10,109 nucleotides of DNA from a bacterium (GCA_035307765.1 DATGHU010000002.1:1-10109), one strand, 5' to 3'. Shown: positions 1 through 7,380, counted from the stretch's first letter. Notes: generated by a model not told the origin, from the letters alone. Translations and numbers: made by a program.

Positions 1-168
1 CAACTTGCTCCCACAGGCAGCGGGTGCTAGCATACAGCCGGGACACCATGAGGGCTCTGCCCTCCCTGACGTCTGCCTTGTCGTCTCAGCAACGCAAAGC
101 TTTCGTCAGGCGGTGTCCCTTATCTTTTCAGCCCGTTTTCAGGCTCGTGCGTAAGTCCTGTTAATTAG
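1..168. other. non-coding left edge, nothing recognised
   Basis: This stretch lies downstream of the minus-strand protease stop. A 38-codon plus-strand reading frame opens at the ATG at 48, but it has no ribosome binding site and no recognisable product. I see no hairpin followed by a T-run for the protease transcript on the minus strand. The tail of a gene beginning left of the window cannot be excluded, but nothing supports one. Confidence 0.4.
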
Positions 169-1386
169 TTACTGGCACGTGCCACTCTGGAGCACGACCG
201 GCGATCCGTTGAAAAGGCAGCCTGAGCGGAAGACGGCAATACTAGAAACGAGCAAGTAATTCGCGTATTTGGGGTTGTTCTGGATCACAAGTCTCAGTCC
301 AAGTGAGTCATAGTAGAGCACTTTCAAACTAGCGGGGGCAGGGGATTGGATCTTGTGGCTTGTGAGTTCCACTCGGGACGGTTCGCCCAGAGCAACTCGG
401 ACATCGAACTCTGTACTGCCGAGATGAACCCCTTGTAAGACGTACCTCGGGTCGAACACCACGCCGATCATGATAGCTTCACCGGTCGACGAGAGGACCA
501 CAAAAAGTCCCCGGTAATTCGTGGAGGATTGCCAACCCAGCGTGAGATGTACTCCGTCGTCCCGAGAGACTTGCTTTGCTGGTCCCAGCAGCCGTTCAAA
601 CTCCTCACGGCGCATCCCCAGTTTCAGATCGCCGATGTCCTGACCCGGCGTGATGACAAATTTGCTAGAGCTCTGAGTGGTCTGAGGAGCTCGCTGCCCC
701 GGCGGCGGATTGGCAACGTTCACGCTCCCATACAGGCCCCCCAAGGCGGAGGTGAGGAACGGCTTGGCGGCATCGATGGCCGTCGCAAAGGACGTGGCCA
801 GGTTGGTCCCCACTTGGTTGCCGAGCACCGCACGCACGACGCCGATCACCTGGCCTTGCAGGGTGAGGACCGGGCTGCCGCTGCTCCCGGGCCCCACCGG
901 CGCTTGGATCTGTAATGCTCCGCCGCGAACGGAGTTGACGATACCCTGGGTCACGGTGGCGGTCTCGGCGCCCACTAAGTCGGCCCGCGGGAAGCCAATC
1001 ACCACGATCTCTTGGCCTACCTGCACGTTGCCAGATCCGCCAAGGGGCAACGGACGGATGGACAAGAGAGAGCTGTGCAGGAGCGCTATGTCATTGTCCG
1101 CGTCGGCGTTAGCTAATTTGACCTCGATCGGCGGATGGTCAGGACACAGCACGCGCAGCCGATCGGCGCCCTGGGCTAGATGATGCGAGGTGAGGACGTA
1201 CCCGTCGGCGACCACGAACCCGGTCCCCGAGGTTGTCCCATTCCCGCGCTCCGCGAGGACAATGCACACGCTTTGACCGGCGGCCGCAGCCACGGACTGC
1301 ATCGTCTGGGGACTGGCCGGGAGCGCTAACCCACCAAGAGGTCCAACCAGGCAAACGAGAATCACGAGACTCTTAAGCTTCCGCAC
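169..1386 (-). CDS. secreted trypsin-like serine protease (S1/HtrA-like) with C-terminal extension
   Basis: Predicted exported endopeptidase, 405 aa from the GTG at 1386. I prefer this start over the upstream in-frame TTG at 1452. GGGGG (1394-1398) sits 7 nt before the GTG, and the protein then opens with a classic signal peptide: basic RKLK, a hydrophobic run to about residue 21, then an ALPASP cleavage-like region. The protease domain spans about residues 35-215. Visible catalytic residues are His69 (in LTSHHLA, where relatives usually have TNAHV), Asp99 (DNDIALL) and Ser169 (GPGSSGSP). Cysteines at 41, 81, 390 and 404 could form disulfides outside the cytoplasm. No PDZ domain is recognisable. 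Instead, residues 251-400 hold two LG-type segments (IGDLKLGM...LLGPA and VHLGSTEF...ALGEPS). The gene stands alone and looks less GC-rich than its neighbours. The protease call is firm; its substrate is unknown. Confidence 0.85.
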   Translation of the reverse strand: MRKLKSLVILVCLVGPLGGLALPASPQTMQSVAAAAGQSVCIVLAERGNGTTSGTGFVVADGYVLTSHHLAQGADRLRVLCPDHPPIEVKLANADADNDIALLHSSLLSIRPLPLGGSGNVQVGQEIVVIGFPRADLVGAETATVTQGIVNSVRGGALQIQAPVGPGSSGSPVLTLQGQVIGVVRAVLGNQVGTNLATSFATAIDAAKPFLTSALGGLYGSVNVANPPPGQRAPQTTQSSSKFVITPGQDIGDLKLGMRREEFERLLGPAKQVSRDDGVHLTLGWQSSTNYRGLFVVLSSTGEAIMIGVVFDPRYVLQGVHLGSTEFDVRVALGEPSRVELTSHKIQSPAPASLKVLYYDSLGLRLVIQNNPKYANYLLVSSIAVFRSGCLFNGSPVVLQSGTCQ

Positions 1387-1478
1387 TGCGCATCCCCCAC
1401 TATCAGCGACAGACGCAAAGCCGAGGGCCTTCACTAAGAGAGCAAACGCCAAAAACCTACGTTATTCGAAGCGGCGAA

Positions 1479-1498
1479 ATTGATGGCGTGCTATCAAT
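1479..1498. promoter_or_regulatory. near-palindromic inverted repeat, candidate operator
   Basis: The left arm ATTGATGGC (1479-1487) and right arm GCTATCAAT (1490-1498) are inverted copies matching at 8 of 9 positions around a 2-bp centre. The site is 27 bp upstream of the alternative TTG and 93 bp upstream of the preferred GTG of the protease. That position and its symmetry would suit a dimeric repressor or activator. No regulator gene is adjacent, so the role is inferred. Confidence 0.4.
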
Positions 1499-1662
1499 GG
1501 ATGTCTGATTTCCGAGCCAGTCGTTCGGTCCTTCCGATTGCCAGTCCTGCGTACGGCTTGGCTCGAGGTTGATCAAGCGTGAGAGTGTTAGCGAGCGACG
1601 AGATATCCGAGTGTAGTGATGTCCATGTTTCAGACCCTCTTATCTCCTATCCCGCGGCGTCT

Positions 1663-1692
1663 TTGACGCTCGCGTCCGGCAGGGGCTATAAT
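1663..1692 (+). promoter_or_regulatory. near-consensus sigma70-type promoter for tRNA-Gly
   Basis: The -35 box TTGACG (1663-1668) and the perfect -10 box TATAAT (1687-1692) are separated by 18 bp. Transcription should start near 1699, about 21 bp before the mature tRNA. Such an AT-rich, near-consensus promoter stands out in a GC-rich region and suits constitutive high-level stable-RNA synthesis. Confidence 0.8.
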
Positions 1693-1719
1693 AATTAACG
1701 TCGTATCGGGCATTCACGA

Positions 1720-1794
1720 GCGGGAATAGCTCAGCGGTAGAGCATCTGCTTCCCAAGCAGAGGGTCGCGGGTTCGAATCCCGTTTCCCGCTCCA
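1720..1794 (+). tRNA. tRNA-Gly (anticodon CCC)
   Basis: The cloverleaf folds completely. The acceptor stem pairs GCGGGAA (1720-1726) with TTCCCGC (1784-1790). The D stem pairs GCTC (1729-1732) with GAGC (1740-1743). The anticodon stem TCTGC/GCAGA encloses loop TTCCCAA, giving anticodon CCC at 1752-1754. The T stem GCGGG/CCCGT encloses TTCGAAT, with one G-U closing pair. The discriminator T and an encoded CCA (1792-1794) follow. It decodes the glycine codon GGG. Confidence 0.96.
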
Positions 1795-1870
1795 GCCCAA
1801 TAAAATCAAGGCTCTCAGCGGGTTAGCGTCTGTTCTTGTCGCCTTTCCACTATCGGGCTATCATTGGGGC

Positions 1871-2725
1871 GTGCCTACGCTCAGCTCCGGGCAGCGCGCC
1901 GGCCTCCCGAACAGTGCGTTTGCCTACATCGATTCTCAGGGTCAGAGGCGACTGCCGATCAACGATGAATCGCATGTTCGGAACGCGCTTGCCCGTTTCA
2001 ACCAGGTCGCCTTTGAGGACGACGCGGCCCGGCAACGCGCCCGCAAGCGGTTGCTGCACGCAGCGAAAAAGTTTGGCATTCTCCCCATTGGTTTCATCAC
2101 CAGCCAACTGCACTCGGCGCGGAATGAAGCATCCCCGGCGCCGCTCCCCAGGGGGTTCGTCACCCTGCTGATGACCGATATCGAGAATTCCACTGCCATA
2201 CTTCGCCGACTGGGCGCCCGATATCGGAACCTGTTAAAAAATGCTCGAGGAGTTCTGCGCACAGCGGTCGTGCGGGCCGGCGGCCGCGAAATTGACGTCC
2301 GCGCCGACGAGTTCTTCGCGGTCTTTAAGCACGCCCCCGGGGCGATCGAGACCGCGGTGGCCATCCAGCGTGCATTCCGCGCACGCTCATGGCCCGACGG
2401 TCTCAAAATCCGGGTGCGCGTCGGAATCCATAGCGGTCGTCCAACGCTCACCGAGTTCGGATACATCGGCCTGACCGTCCACACCGTAGCGCGCGTTTGC
2501 TCGACGGCTCAGGGGGGTCAGATCGTCATCTCGAGCGACACCAAGGCCGCTGTCGGACGACATGAGCCTCCGGGCATCCGGTTCCGGAGTCTCGGCTGGC
2601 GCCGCTTGGCTGGCCTGGCGGATCCACTGGCGCTCTACCAAGTCGAAGCGGAAGAACCGCACGCCAGCCTAGCACCGCCCAGGACGAGAGCGGCTCGTGA
2701 CTGGGGCTCGTCGCCTGTCGCTTGA
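1871..2725 (+). CDS. class III adenylate/guanylate cyclase with N-terminal accessory domain
   Basis: Predicted cytoplasmic nucleotide cyclase, 284 aa, making a cyclic nucleotide from ATP or GTP. It starts at the GTG at 1871, with only a weak close GGGG (1866-1869) upstream. Residues 18-79 form a short conserved-looking block (AYIDSQGQRRLPIND, HVRNALARFN, then a basic helix and GILPIGFI) that I associate with an N-terminal domain in some cyclases, DUF6582-like from memory. The cyclase domain covers about residues 95-230. Metal-ligand candidates are Asp103 (MTDIENST) and Asp146 (RADEFFAVF, where many relatives have GDG). Other hallmarks are VGIHSGRP, GYIGLTVHTVAR with His204 at the usual Asn position and Arg208 retained, and GGQIVIS. 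The C-terminal LGWRRLAGLADPLALYQV is typical. There is no membrane or receiver domain. It starts 76 bp after the tRNA and may be co-transcribed with it. Activity and ATP/GTP preference are uncertain. Confidence 0.88.
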   Translation: MPTLSSGQRAGLPNSAFAYIDSQGQRRLPINDESHVRNALARFNQVAFEDDAARQRARKRLLHAAKKFGILPIGFITSQLHSARNEASPAPLPRGFVTLLMTDIENSTAILRRLGARYRNLLKNARGVLRTAVVRAGGREIDVRADEFFAVFKHAPGAIETAVAIQRAFRARSWPDGLKIRVRVGIHSGRPTLTEFGYIGLTVHTVARVCSTAQGGQIVISSDTKAAVGRHEPPGIRFRSLGWRRLAGLADPLALYQVEAEEPHASLAPPRTRAARDWGSSPVA

Positions 2726-2737
2726 ACGGATCCCGCA

Positions 2738-2765
2738 GGCAGCCCGTAGCCAAAATGCGGCTGCC
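2738..2765 (+). terminator. possible stem-loop after the cyclase gene, no U-tract
   Basis: GGCAGCC (2738-2744) and GGCTGCC (2759-2765) form a perfect 7-bp stem with a 14-nt loop, starting 13 bp after the cyclase stop. No T-run follows, so it is not a canonical intrinsic terminator. It could stabilise the 3' end, or be chance in GC-rich sequence. Confidence 0.3.
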
Positions 2766-2839
2766 CACGCCTCCCGCAGTTGCACCTAAACCCGTCCAGG
2801 AGCGGCTGTGCGGCCGGTCGATGTGAGCAACCCGCGGAC

Positions 2840-2846
2840 GGAGGTG
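2840..2846 (+). promoter_or_regulatory. ribosome binding site that sets the binding-protein start
   Basis: GGAGGTG lies 5 nt before the ATG at 2852. This picks that ATG over an in-frame upstream codon at 2780, whose product would push the Tat signal 24 residues inward. Confidence 0.85.
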
Positions 2847-2851
2847 CGCGG

Positions 2852-4438
2852 ATGAGGAACGTTACACGTCGTGAGTTCATCGGTTCGGCCGTGAGAACTG
2901 GGGTGGCGTCCGGCCTCTCGCTCGCCGCCGGGAACGGCTGGGCCTCCGCGGCGGCCGCGGCGGCGGGTCCGGTCAAAGGGGGCACGCTGAATTACGCCGA
3001 GGCCGGCGATTTCAACGACTTTAACCCCTGGGGATTCAGTGCGGTCAACTTCGAGATGTACGATCAGGTGTTCTCGCGCCTGCTCTGGAAAGACGGACAG
3101 GGCAAGGAACACCCGGATCTCGCGGAATCCTGGGTCATCGCGCCGGACAAACGATCCGTCCGGTTGAAGATACGAGACAACATCAAGTGGCACGACGGGA
3201 AACCCTGCACGGCTCAGGACTTTGTGACGACGTTCGGCTATCTCAAGGACCCCGTGATCGGAAAGTACTATGGGGCCCAGAAGATTCAAGGGCTGATGTC
3301 GCCGGCCAGGGAGGTGCGGGCGGCCGACAGGCTCGTCCTCGACATCCTCTTTGACAAGCCGGTCCCCTACATGACCGACATCCTGGATTACTGGTTTGTC
3401 ATCCGGATCGACGATTCGTCTGATCCACGGTTCTTGAAGAAGCTGCCCGTGGGGACCGGCCCGTTCAGGATGACCGAATGGGTGACCGGCCAGTACGCGA
3501 AATTCGCGCGGTTCCCGGACTACTGGCAGAAGGAGCTCCCATACCTGAATCAATTCGTGTTCAAGCGCCTAGCCCAGGCCGAAACCTTGGTCCCAAATCT
3601 CAAGTCGCGCGCGGTCGACGATATTCTGATTTCGAGCCTCGCGGACGTGGGCCCGCTCCAGGCCGACAAGAGTTACGCCGTCGTGCCAAATGAGAACTCG
3701 GGCAGCGTCTTCAACATGATCGTGAACGTTCGCAAGCCGCCGTTCGATAGGAGGGCAGTCCGTCAGGCGCTGTCCTACTCGCTCAACCGCGCGGGGATGG
3801 CTCAGACCGCGTTCTTTGGGGTTTCGCGACCGATCACCTCGCCGTTCTACAGTCCATCCTCGCTGGCGTACCGCGCAAACTTGGTGATGGCTCATCCCTT
3901 CAATCTCCAGAAAGCGGCGTCGCTCCTGGAGCAGGCGGGCGTCCGGAATCTGGACGTGACGATCAACACGACCGCCGCCTGGCCGCAGATGAAACTGTTC
4001 AGCCTGATCTGGCAGTCGGATCTCACCAAGATCGGTGTCAGGCTCACGGTCAATGAGGTCGAAAACGCGCAGTTCTACGATATCGGCGGCGCCGCCGATC
4101 TGCGAGGCTTCGCCGTCCACCCGTGGATCAACGCCCGCACGACCCGCGACCCCGCGATTTTCTTCAATACCCAGTACTCGTACCGGGGCGACGACCGCAA
4201 CGTCTACGGATACCGCAACGCGCAGCTGGAAAAGCTGCTCGCCGACGCCGCGGTCGAGACGAATGTGAACCGGCGAAGGAATCTCTATCAACTCGCCAAC
4301 GAGATCGTCGTCGACGACTGCTTCATGATTCAAGTCGCCACCAACCCGCGCATCTGGGGACAGACGGCGAGGCTCCGGGACGTCGATATCGACCTCAACG
4401 GCAACCTGTTCCTGGCCCGCGCCTGGCTGGGCGGATAG
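2852..4438 (+). CDS. ABC transporter substrate-binding protein, family 5 (DppA/OppA type)
   Basis: Extracytoplasmic binding protein of an ABC importer, 528 aa, normal for the family. The N-terminus is a Tat export signal: TRREFIG with twin arginines at residues 6-7, a hydrophobic stretch, then an ASA cleavage-like site near residues 31-33. The lipobox cysteine of lipoprotein relatives is absent, so the protein may be free or held by an uncleaved anchor. The mature part opens with GGTLNYAE and carries the SBP_bac_5 signature near residues 90-125 (LAESW, then IKWHDGKPCTAQDF). Later come KLPVGTGPFRM and FDRRAVRQALSYSLNR, both typical of the family. Two permease genes follow directly, the first after 9 bp. 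Known family members bind di- and oligopeptides, nickel, oligosaccharides or opines, so the ligand cannot be assigned. The facing oxidoreductase operon makes a sugar-type ligand plausible. Confidence 0.93.
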   Translation: MRNVTRREFIGSAVRTGVASGLSLAAGNGWASAAAAAAGPVKGGTLNYAEAGDFNDFNPWGFSAVNFEMYDQVFSRLLWKDGQGKEHPDLAESWVIAPDKRSVRLKIRDNIKWHDGKPCTAQDFVTTFGYLKDPVIGKYYGAQKIQGLMSPAREVRAADRLVLDILFDKPVPYMTDILDYWFVIRIDDSSDPRFLKKLPVGTGPFRMTEWVTGQYAKFARFPDYWQKELPYLNQFVFKRLAQAETLVPNLKSRAVDDILISSLADVGPLQADKSYAVVPNENSGSVFNMIVNVRKPPFDRRAVRQALSYSLNRAGMAQTAFFGVSRPITSPFYSPSSLAYRANLVMAHPFNLQKAASLLEQAGVRNLDVTINTTAAWPQMKLFSLIWQSDLTKIGVRLTVNEVENAQFYDIGGAADLRGFAVHPWINARTTRDPAIFFNTQYSYRGDDRNVYGYRNAQLEKLLADAAVETNVNRRRNLYQLANEIVVDDCFMIQVATNPRIWGQTARLRDVDIDLNGNLFLARAWLGG

Positions 4439-4447
4439 GCCGGCTGG

Positions 4448-5401
4448 GTGCAGGGGTTTCTAGTCCGGCGGCTGCTGCTGCTGGTACCGACCCTGTTCCT
4501 GGCGTCCGTGGTGATCTTTGCGATCATCACGCTCGCGCCGGGCGATCCGGTCAGGATGATGTTGGGCACCCAGGCAACGCCGGGGGAAATCGCGCAGGAA
4601 CGCACCCGGCTGGGGCTCGACAAGCCCGTTCCGGTCCGCTACGTCATCTGGATGACGCACGTGTCGCGGCTCGATCTGGGTCGCTCGCAAGTGAACAACC
4701 AACCGGTGGCGGCGCTCGTCCTGCAGGCGTTTCCCAATACTTTGCGGCTGACGGTGGGGGCGCTCGCGATCTCGGTCCTCGTCGGGTTCGCGTTTGGCAT
4801 CGTCGCCGCGCTCCGGCAGAATCGTCCCGCGGATCTCGTGCTCACCGGCCTCGCCTCGCTGGGCCTGGCCGTCCCGAGCTTCTGGCTGGGGATCCTGCTG
4901 ATTCTTCTGTTTAGCGTGACGCTGCGGTGGCTGCCCCCGTCCGGCGTCGGCGAGTCGGGCACGCCGGCGCTCGAGGGCCTGAAATATCTCGTCATGCCCG
5001 TGATCACGATCGCCGTGTCGAACCTGTCGGTGTTCTCGCGGTTCGTCCGCACCGCGATGCTCGACGTGCTGACCGCCCATTACATCCGGACGGCCCGGGC
5101 GAAAGGGCTCGGCGAGCGCGTGGTCGTTGTCCGCCATGCCCTCCGGAACGCGCTGATTCCCGTCGTGACCATCCTCGGCATCCAGTTCGGCCGGCTCTTG
5201 GGGGGTGCCCTCATTACGGAGGCCGTGTTCGCGTATCCTGGCATCGGCCGGTTGGTCGTGACCTCGATCTTGAATCGGGACTACCCGATGGTGCAGGCCA
5301 CGCTCATGCTTGTGGTGCTCATCTTCCTGGCGGCGAACACCATCGTCGACATCTCGTACGCATTCCTCGACCCGCGCGTCAAGATGGGGGACGCCCGATA
5401 G
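4448..5401 (+). CDS. ABC transporter permease, DppB/OppB family
   Basis: Inner-membrane permease subunit, 317 aa, usual length. The GTG start is 9 bp after the binding-protein stop, with only a weak ribosome binding site. The family opening FLVRRLLLLVPTLFLASVV contains the first membrane segment (about residues 9-30), followed by the periplasmic APGDPV and LGLDKPVPVRY segments. Further hydrophobic segments lie near residues 101-121, 135-158, 180-198, 235-255 and 283-303. The cytoplasmic EAA loop, which docks on the ATPase, is at residues 212-239 (YIRTARAKGL...RNALIPV). The ending EAVFAYPGIGRL...DPRVKMG is diagnostic of DppB-type permeases. It pairs with the DppC-type permease downstream. The substrate is unknown. 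Confidence 0.94.
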   Translation: MQGFLVRRLLLLVPTLFLASVVIFAIITLAPGDPVRMMLGTQATPGEIAQERTRLGLDKPVPVRYVIWMTHVSRLDLGRSQVNNQPVAALVLQAFPNTLRLTVGALAISVLVGFAFGIVAALRQNRPADLVLTGLASLGLAVPSFWLGILLILLFSVTLRWLPPSGVGESGTPALEGLKYLVMPVITIAVSNLSVFSRFVRTAMLDVLTAHYIRTARAKGLGERVVVVRHALRNALIPVVTILGIQFGRLLGGALITEAVFAYPGIGRLVVTSILNRDYPMVQATLMLVVLIFLAANTIVDISYAFLDPRVKMGDAR

Positions 5402-5433
5402 CATCCGGCGTCCGTGCGGCGGGGGACGCGAGG

Positions 5434-6300
5434 GTGGTTCGCCGGCCCGCCGCCGGCTCCAGGGCGATCACCGTCGTCCGGCGGCTGTTCCGGAACCGGA
5501 AGGGGTTCTTCGGAACCGTCGTCCTCGCCGCGCTCGTGCTCGCGGCCGTCGTGTGTCCGTACGTGAGCCCGTATGACCCCGCGGAGGTCCACCTGGCCGC
5601 GCAGCTGACGGCGCCGTCGTCCACCTACTGGTTCGGGACCGATGAGCTTGGGCGCGACGTGTTCAGCCGCGTCCTCTATGGCAGCAGACCCTCCCTGGGG
5701 GCCGGACTGCTGATCGTCGTGCTGGCGGCCGCCGTGGGTTCGCTCACCGGTCTCGTCGCGGGCTACGCGGGAGGCTGGCTCGACGCGGTGGTCATGCGGG
5801 TCTGGGACACCTTGCTCGCGTTTCCCGCGATCTTTCTCGCCATCGGGATCGTGTCGGTGCTGGGACCCGGCTGGATCAACGGGGCACTGGCGATCGCCGC
5901 GGTCAACACCCCGGTCTTCTCCCGGCTCGTGCGGGCGATCACGCTCTCGCTCACCAAACAAGACTTCGTCGCGGCCGCCCGCGCGGTGGGGTGCTCCGAC
6001 GGGCGAATCATGGGGACCCACGTCCTCCCGGGGTGTGTCGCGCCGCTGATCGTCCAGATGGCCATCGCCGCGCCCGACGCGATCCTCGTGGAGGCGGCCC
6101 TGAGTTTCCTCGGCCTCGGCAGCCGGCCGCCCGCCCCGTCGTGGGGCAATATGCTGAGCGCCGCGCAAGGGTATCTCGGCCGGTCCGTAACGTACGCGCT
6201 GTTTCCGGGTCTGGCCATCACGCTCGTCGTGCTGGGAATGAACTTCTTCGCCGACGGGCTGCGCGATGCGCTCGACCCGCACCAGGTGCGTTCAGTCTGA
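5434..6300 (+). CDS. ABC transporter permease, DppC/OppC family
   Basis: Second permease of the importer, 288 aa. The frame stays open far upstream through the dppB-like gene, but the first credible start is the GTG at 5434. It lies 32 bp after the preceding stop, with GGGGGA (5421-5426) 7 nt before it. The resulting N-terminus (ITVVRRLFRNRKGFFGTVVLA) matches the family. Diagnostic segments are YWFGTDELGRDVFSRVLYGSR (65-85), the EAA loop near 178-200 (FVAAARAVGCSD...HVLPG), EAALSFLGLGSRPPAPSWG (220-238) and the ending FADGLRDALDP. It has about six membrane helices. Its last 9 bp overlap the opposing oxidoreductase gene. The DppD/DppF ATPase genes that often follow are absent here, so ATPases must come from elsewhere. 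Confidence 0.94.
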   Translation: MVRRPAAGSRAITVVRRLFRNRKGFFGTVVLAALVLAAVVCPYVSPYDPAEVHLAAQLTAPSSTYWFGTDELGRDVFSRVLYGSRPSLGAGLLIVVLAAAVGSLTGLVAGYAGGWLDAVVMRVWDTLLAFPAIFLAIGIVSVLGPGWINGALAIAAVNTPVFSRLVRAITLSLTKQDFVAAARAVGCSDGRIMGTHVLPGCVAPLIVQMAIAAPDAILVEAALSFLGLGSRPPAPSWGNMLSAAQGYLGRSVTYALFPGLAITLVVLGMNFFADGLRDALDPHQVRSV

Positions 6301-7368
6301 GGCGGCGGCGAGGTCGGCCCCCCTGCCGGTCCTCGCGGAGAAGTAGATCGCGTCGAGGATCTCGAGCACGCGAAGCGCGTCGACGGCGGACGCCGGGCCT
6401 GCGCCGCCGTCACGCACGCTCTGGAGGAACATCTCGATAAACCGTAGACCCGGCGCTCCCCCGTACGCCGGCACGGGAGGCAGGACGTACCGGTCGACCC
6501 GCTGGGACGCGGTCCGCCCCCCGGGCGCCGCGCTGCGCAGCGTAACGAGATGCTCGTCTCCCGATCGCCCGTACTGAAGCGTCCCCGCCGCGCCGCGGAA
6601 GATCATACTGAGGTCGAACACCGCCCCTTCATAGCCGGACGGACCGAACGGCAGCAGGTAGCCGGCGTAGAGATTCACGAGCGCGCCCCCGGAGAGGCGC
6701 AGGTTGACGCTCGCCACATCTTCCACGTCGATCGGCTCGCCGCTGAGAGTTCCGACGATCGCGCTCGCGGCGCGCACTTCTTCGCCGGTCACGTACCGCA
6801 GCGCGTCGAGCCAATGGCACCCCAGCCATGACAGAACCCCGCCGCCTGCGACGTCGCGCTTGAACAACCAGTGCGCCGGATCCCGAAATTGCACCTGGCT
6901 CGTCACCATCCGGAGTTCCGCGGACGTGAGCCGCCCCACCGCACCGGCCCGCACCAGCTCACGCATGCGCGCAACGGCGGGATGCGCGCGCCAGACGTAG
7001 CAGACCGTGAACCCGACGCGGTGCCGCGCGAGCGCGTCGAGGGCGGGACGCAGTTCGCCGGCGGACCGCGCACAGGGCTTCTCGCAGATGACGTGCTTGC
7101 CGGCCCGCGCGCATTCGGCGATCGCGTCGGGCGTCCGGTCGGTGGGAAGCGCGATCACTACGACGGAGACGTCGGAGCGCCCGAGCAGTGCCGGCAGGTC
7201 GTCGCAGACGGCCCGGGTCTTGCGGCAGAGGCCCGGCCCCGCATCACGTGCCGCCGGGTCGGGGTCGTACAGGACCACACCCTCGACCTCCTCGAGCGCA
7301 TCCAGGGTGCGCAGGTGTCCGGCGGAGTGGGGATGCGTCAGGCCGATCATGCCGGCGACGGTGCGCAT
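6292..7368 (-). CDS. Gfo/Idh/MocA family oxidoreductase (first of two)
   Basis: Predicted cytoplasmic NAD(P)-dependent dehydrogenase, 358 aa, usual length, acting on a sugar, inositol or related polyol. The ATG at 7368 has a weak AGG upstream. The N-terminal Rossmann region begins VAGMIGLTHPHSAGH (4-18), an atypical nucleotide-binding loop with histidines, followed by VVLYDPD. The family EKP motif is at residues 96-98 (ICEKP), whose lysine is normally catalytic. The C-terminal domain has WLGCHWLDALRYV, with His185 and Asp188 in the conserved H-x-x-D position. It is the last gene of the FAH operon, starting 12 bp after the neighbouring paralogue, and its stop overlaps the permease gene tail to tail. 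Some family members lack redox activity and act as hydrolases or lyases, so the substrate and reaction type stay open. Confidence 0.9.
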   Translation of the reverse strand: MRTVAGMIGLTHPHSAGHLRTLDALEEVEGVVLYDPDPAARDAGPGLCRKTRAVCDDLPALLGRSDVSVVVIALPTDRTPDAIAECARAGKHVICEKPCARSAGELRPALDALARHRVGFTVCYVWRAHPAVARMRELVRAGAVGRLTSAELRMVTSQVQFRDPAHWLFKRDVAGGGVLSWLGCHWLDALRYVTGEEVRAASAIVGTLSGEPIDVEDVASVNLRLSGGALVNLYAGYLLPFGPSGYEGAVFDLSMIFRGAAGTLQYGRSGDEHLVTLRSAAPGGRTASQRVDRYVLPPVPAYGGAPGLRFIEMFLQSVRDGGAGPASAVDALRVLEILDAIYFSARTGRGADLAAASD

Positions 7369-7380
7369 CGACGCGACCTG

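Larger units (their letters stand above)
1387..1719. other. 333-bp non-coding region between protease and tRNA
   Basis: This region separates the minus-strand protease from the plus-strand tRNA, so it must hold both promoters. The tRNA promoter is clear and the protease promoter is not. A near-palindrome lies at 1479-1498, and a second short palindrome, TTGATCAA, lies at 1569-1576. Bases 1387-1452 could be coding if the protease starts at the upstream TTG. No other gene is visible. Confidence 0.5.

Noticed and set aside
48-164. Small plus-strand reading frame of 38 codons
   Set aside because: No ribosome binding site, no recognisable motif and Arg/Ser/Pro-heavy composition. Likely chance.
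173-184. Perfect 12-bp palindrome TGGCACGTGCCA at the end of the protease gene
   Set aside because: It lies in the last codons, has no loop and no T-run on the minus strand, and is not a credible terminator. Chance or coding constraint is enough.
1720-1870. tRNA-Gly as an integration site for a mobile element
   Set aside because: No integrase, no repeated copy of the tRNA 3' end noticed elsewhere in the window, and the downstream gene is a chromosomal-type cyclase.
4927-5433. Upstream in-frame extension of the DppC-type permease
   Set aside because: It lies within the dppB-like gene, reads as low-complexity Arg/Pro/Gly sequence, and would add 169 residues not typical of the family. The GTG at 5434 gives the normal length.
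4460-6282. Long antisense reading frames opposite the two permease genes (4460-5404 and 5281-6282)
   Set aside because: Their translations are Arg/Asp/His/Gly-rich and low in hydrophobic residues, as expected for shadow frames in GC-rich DNA. The sense strand gives textbook permeases.
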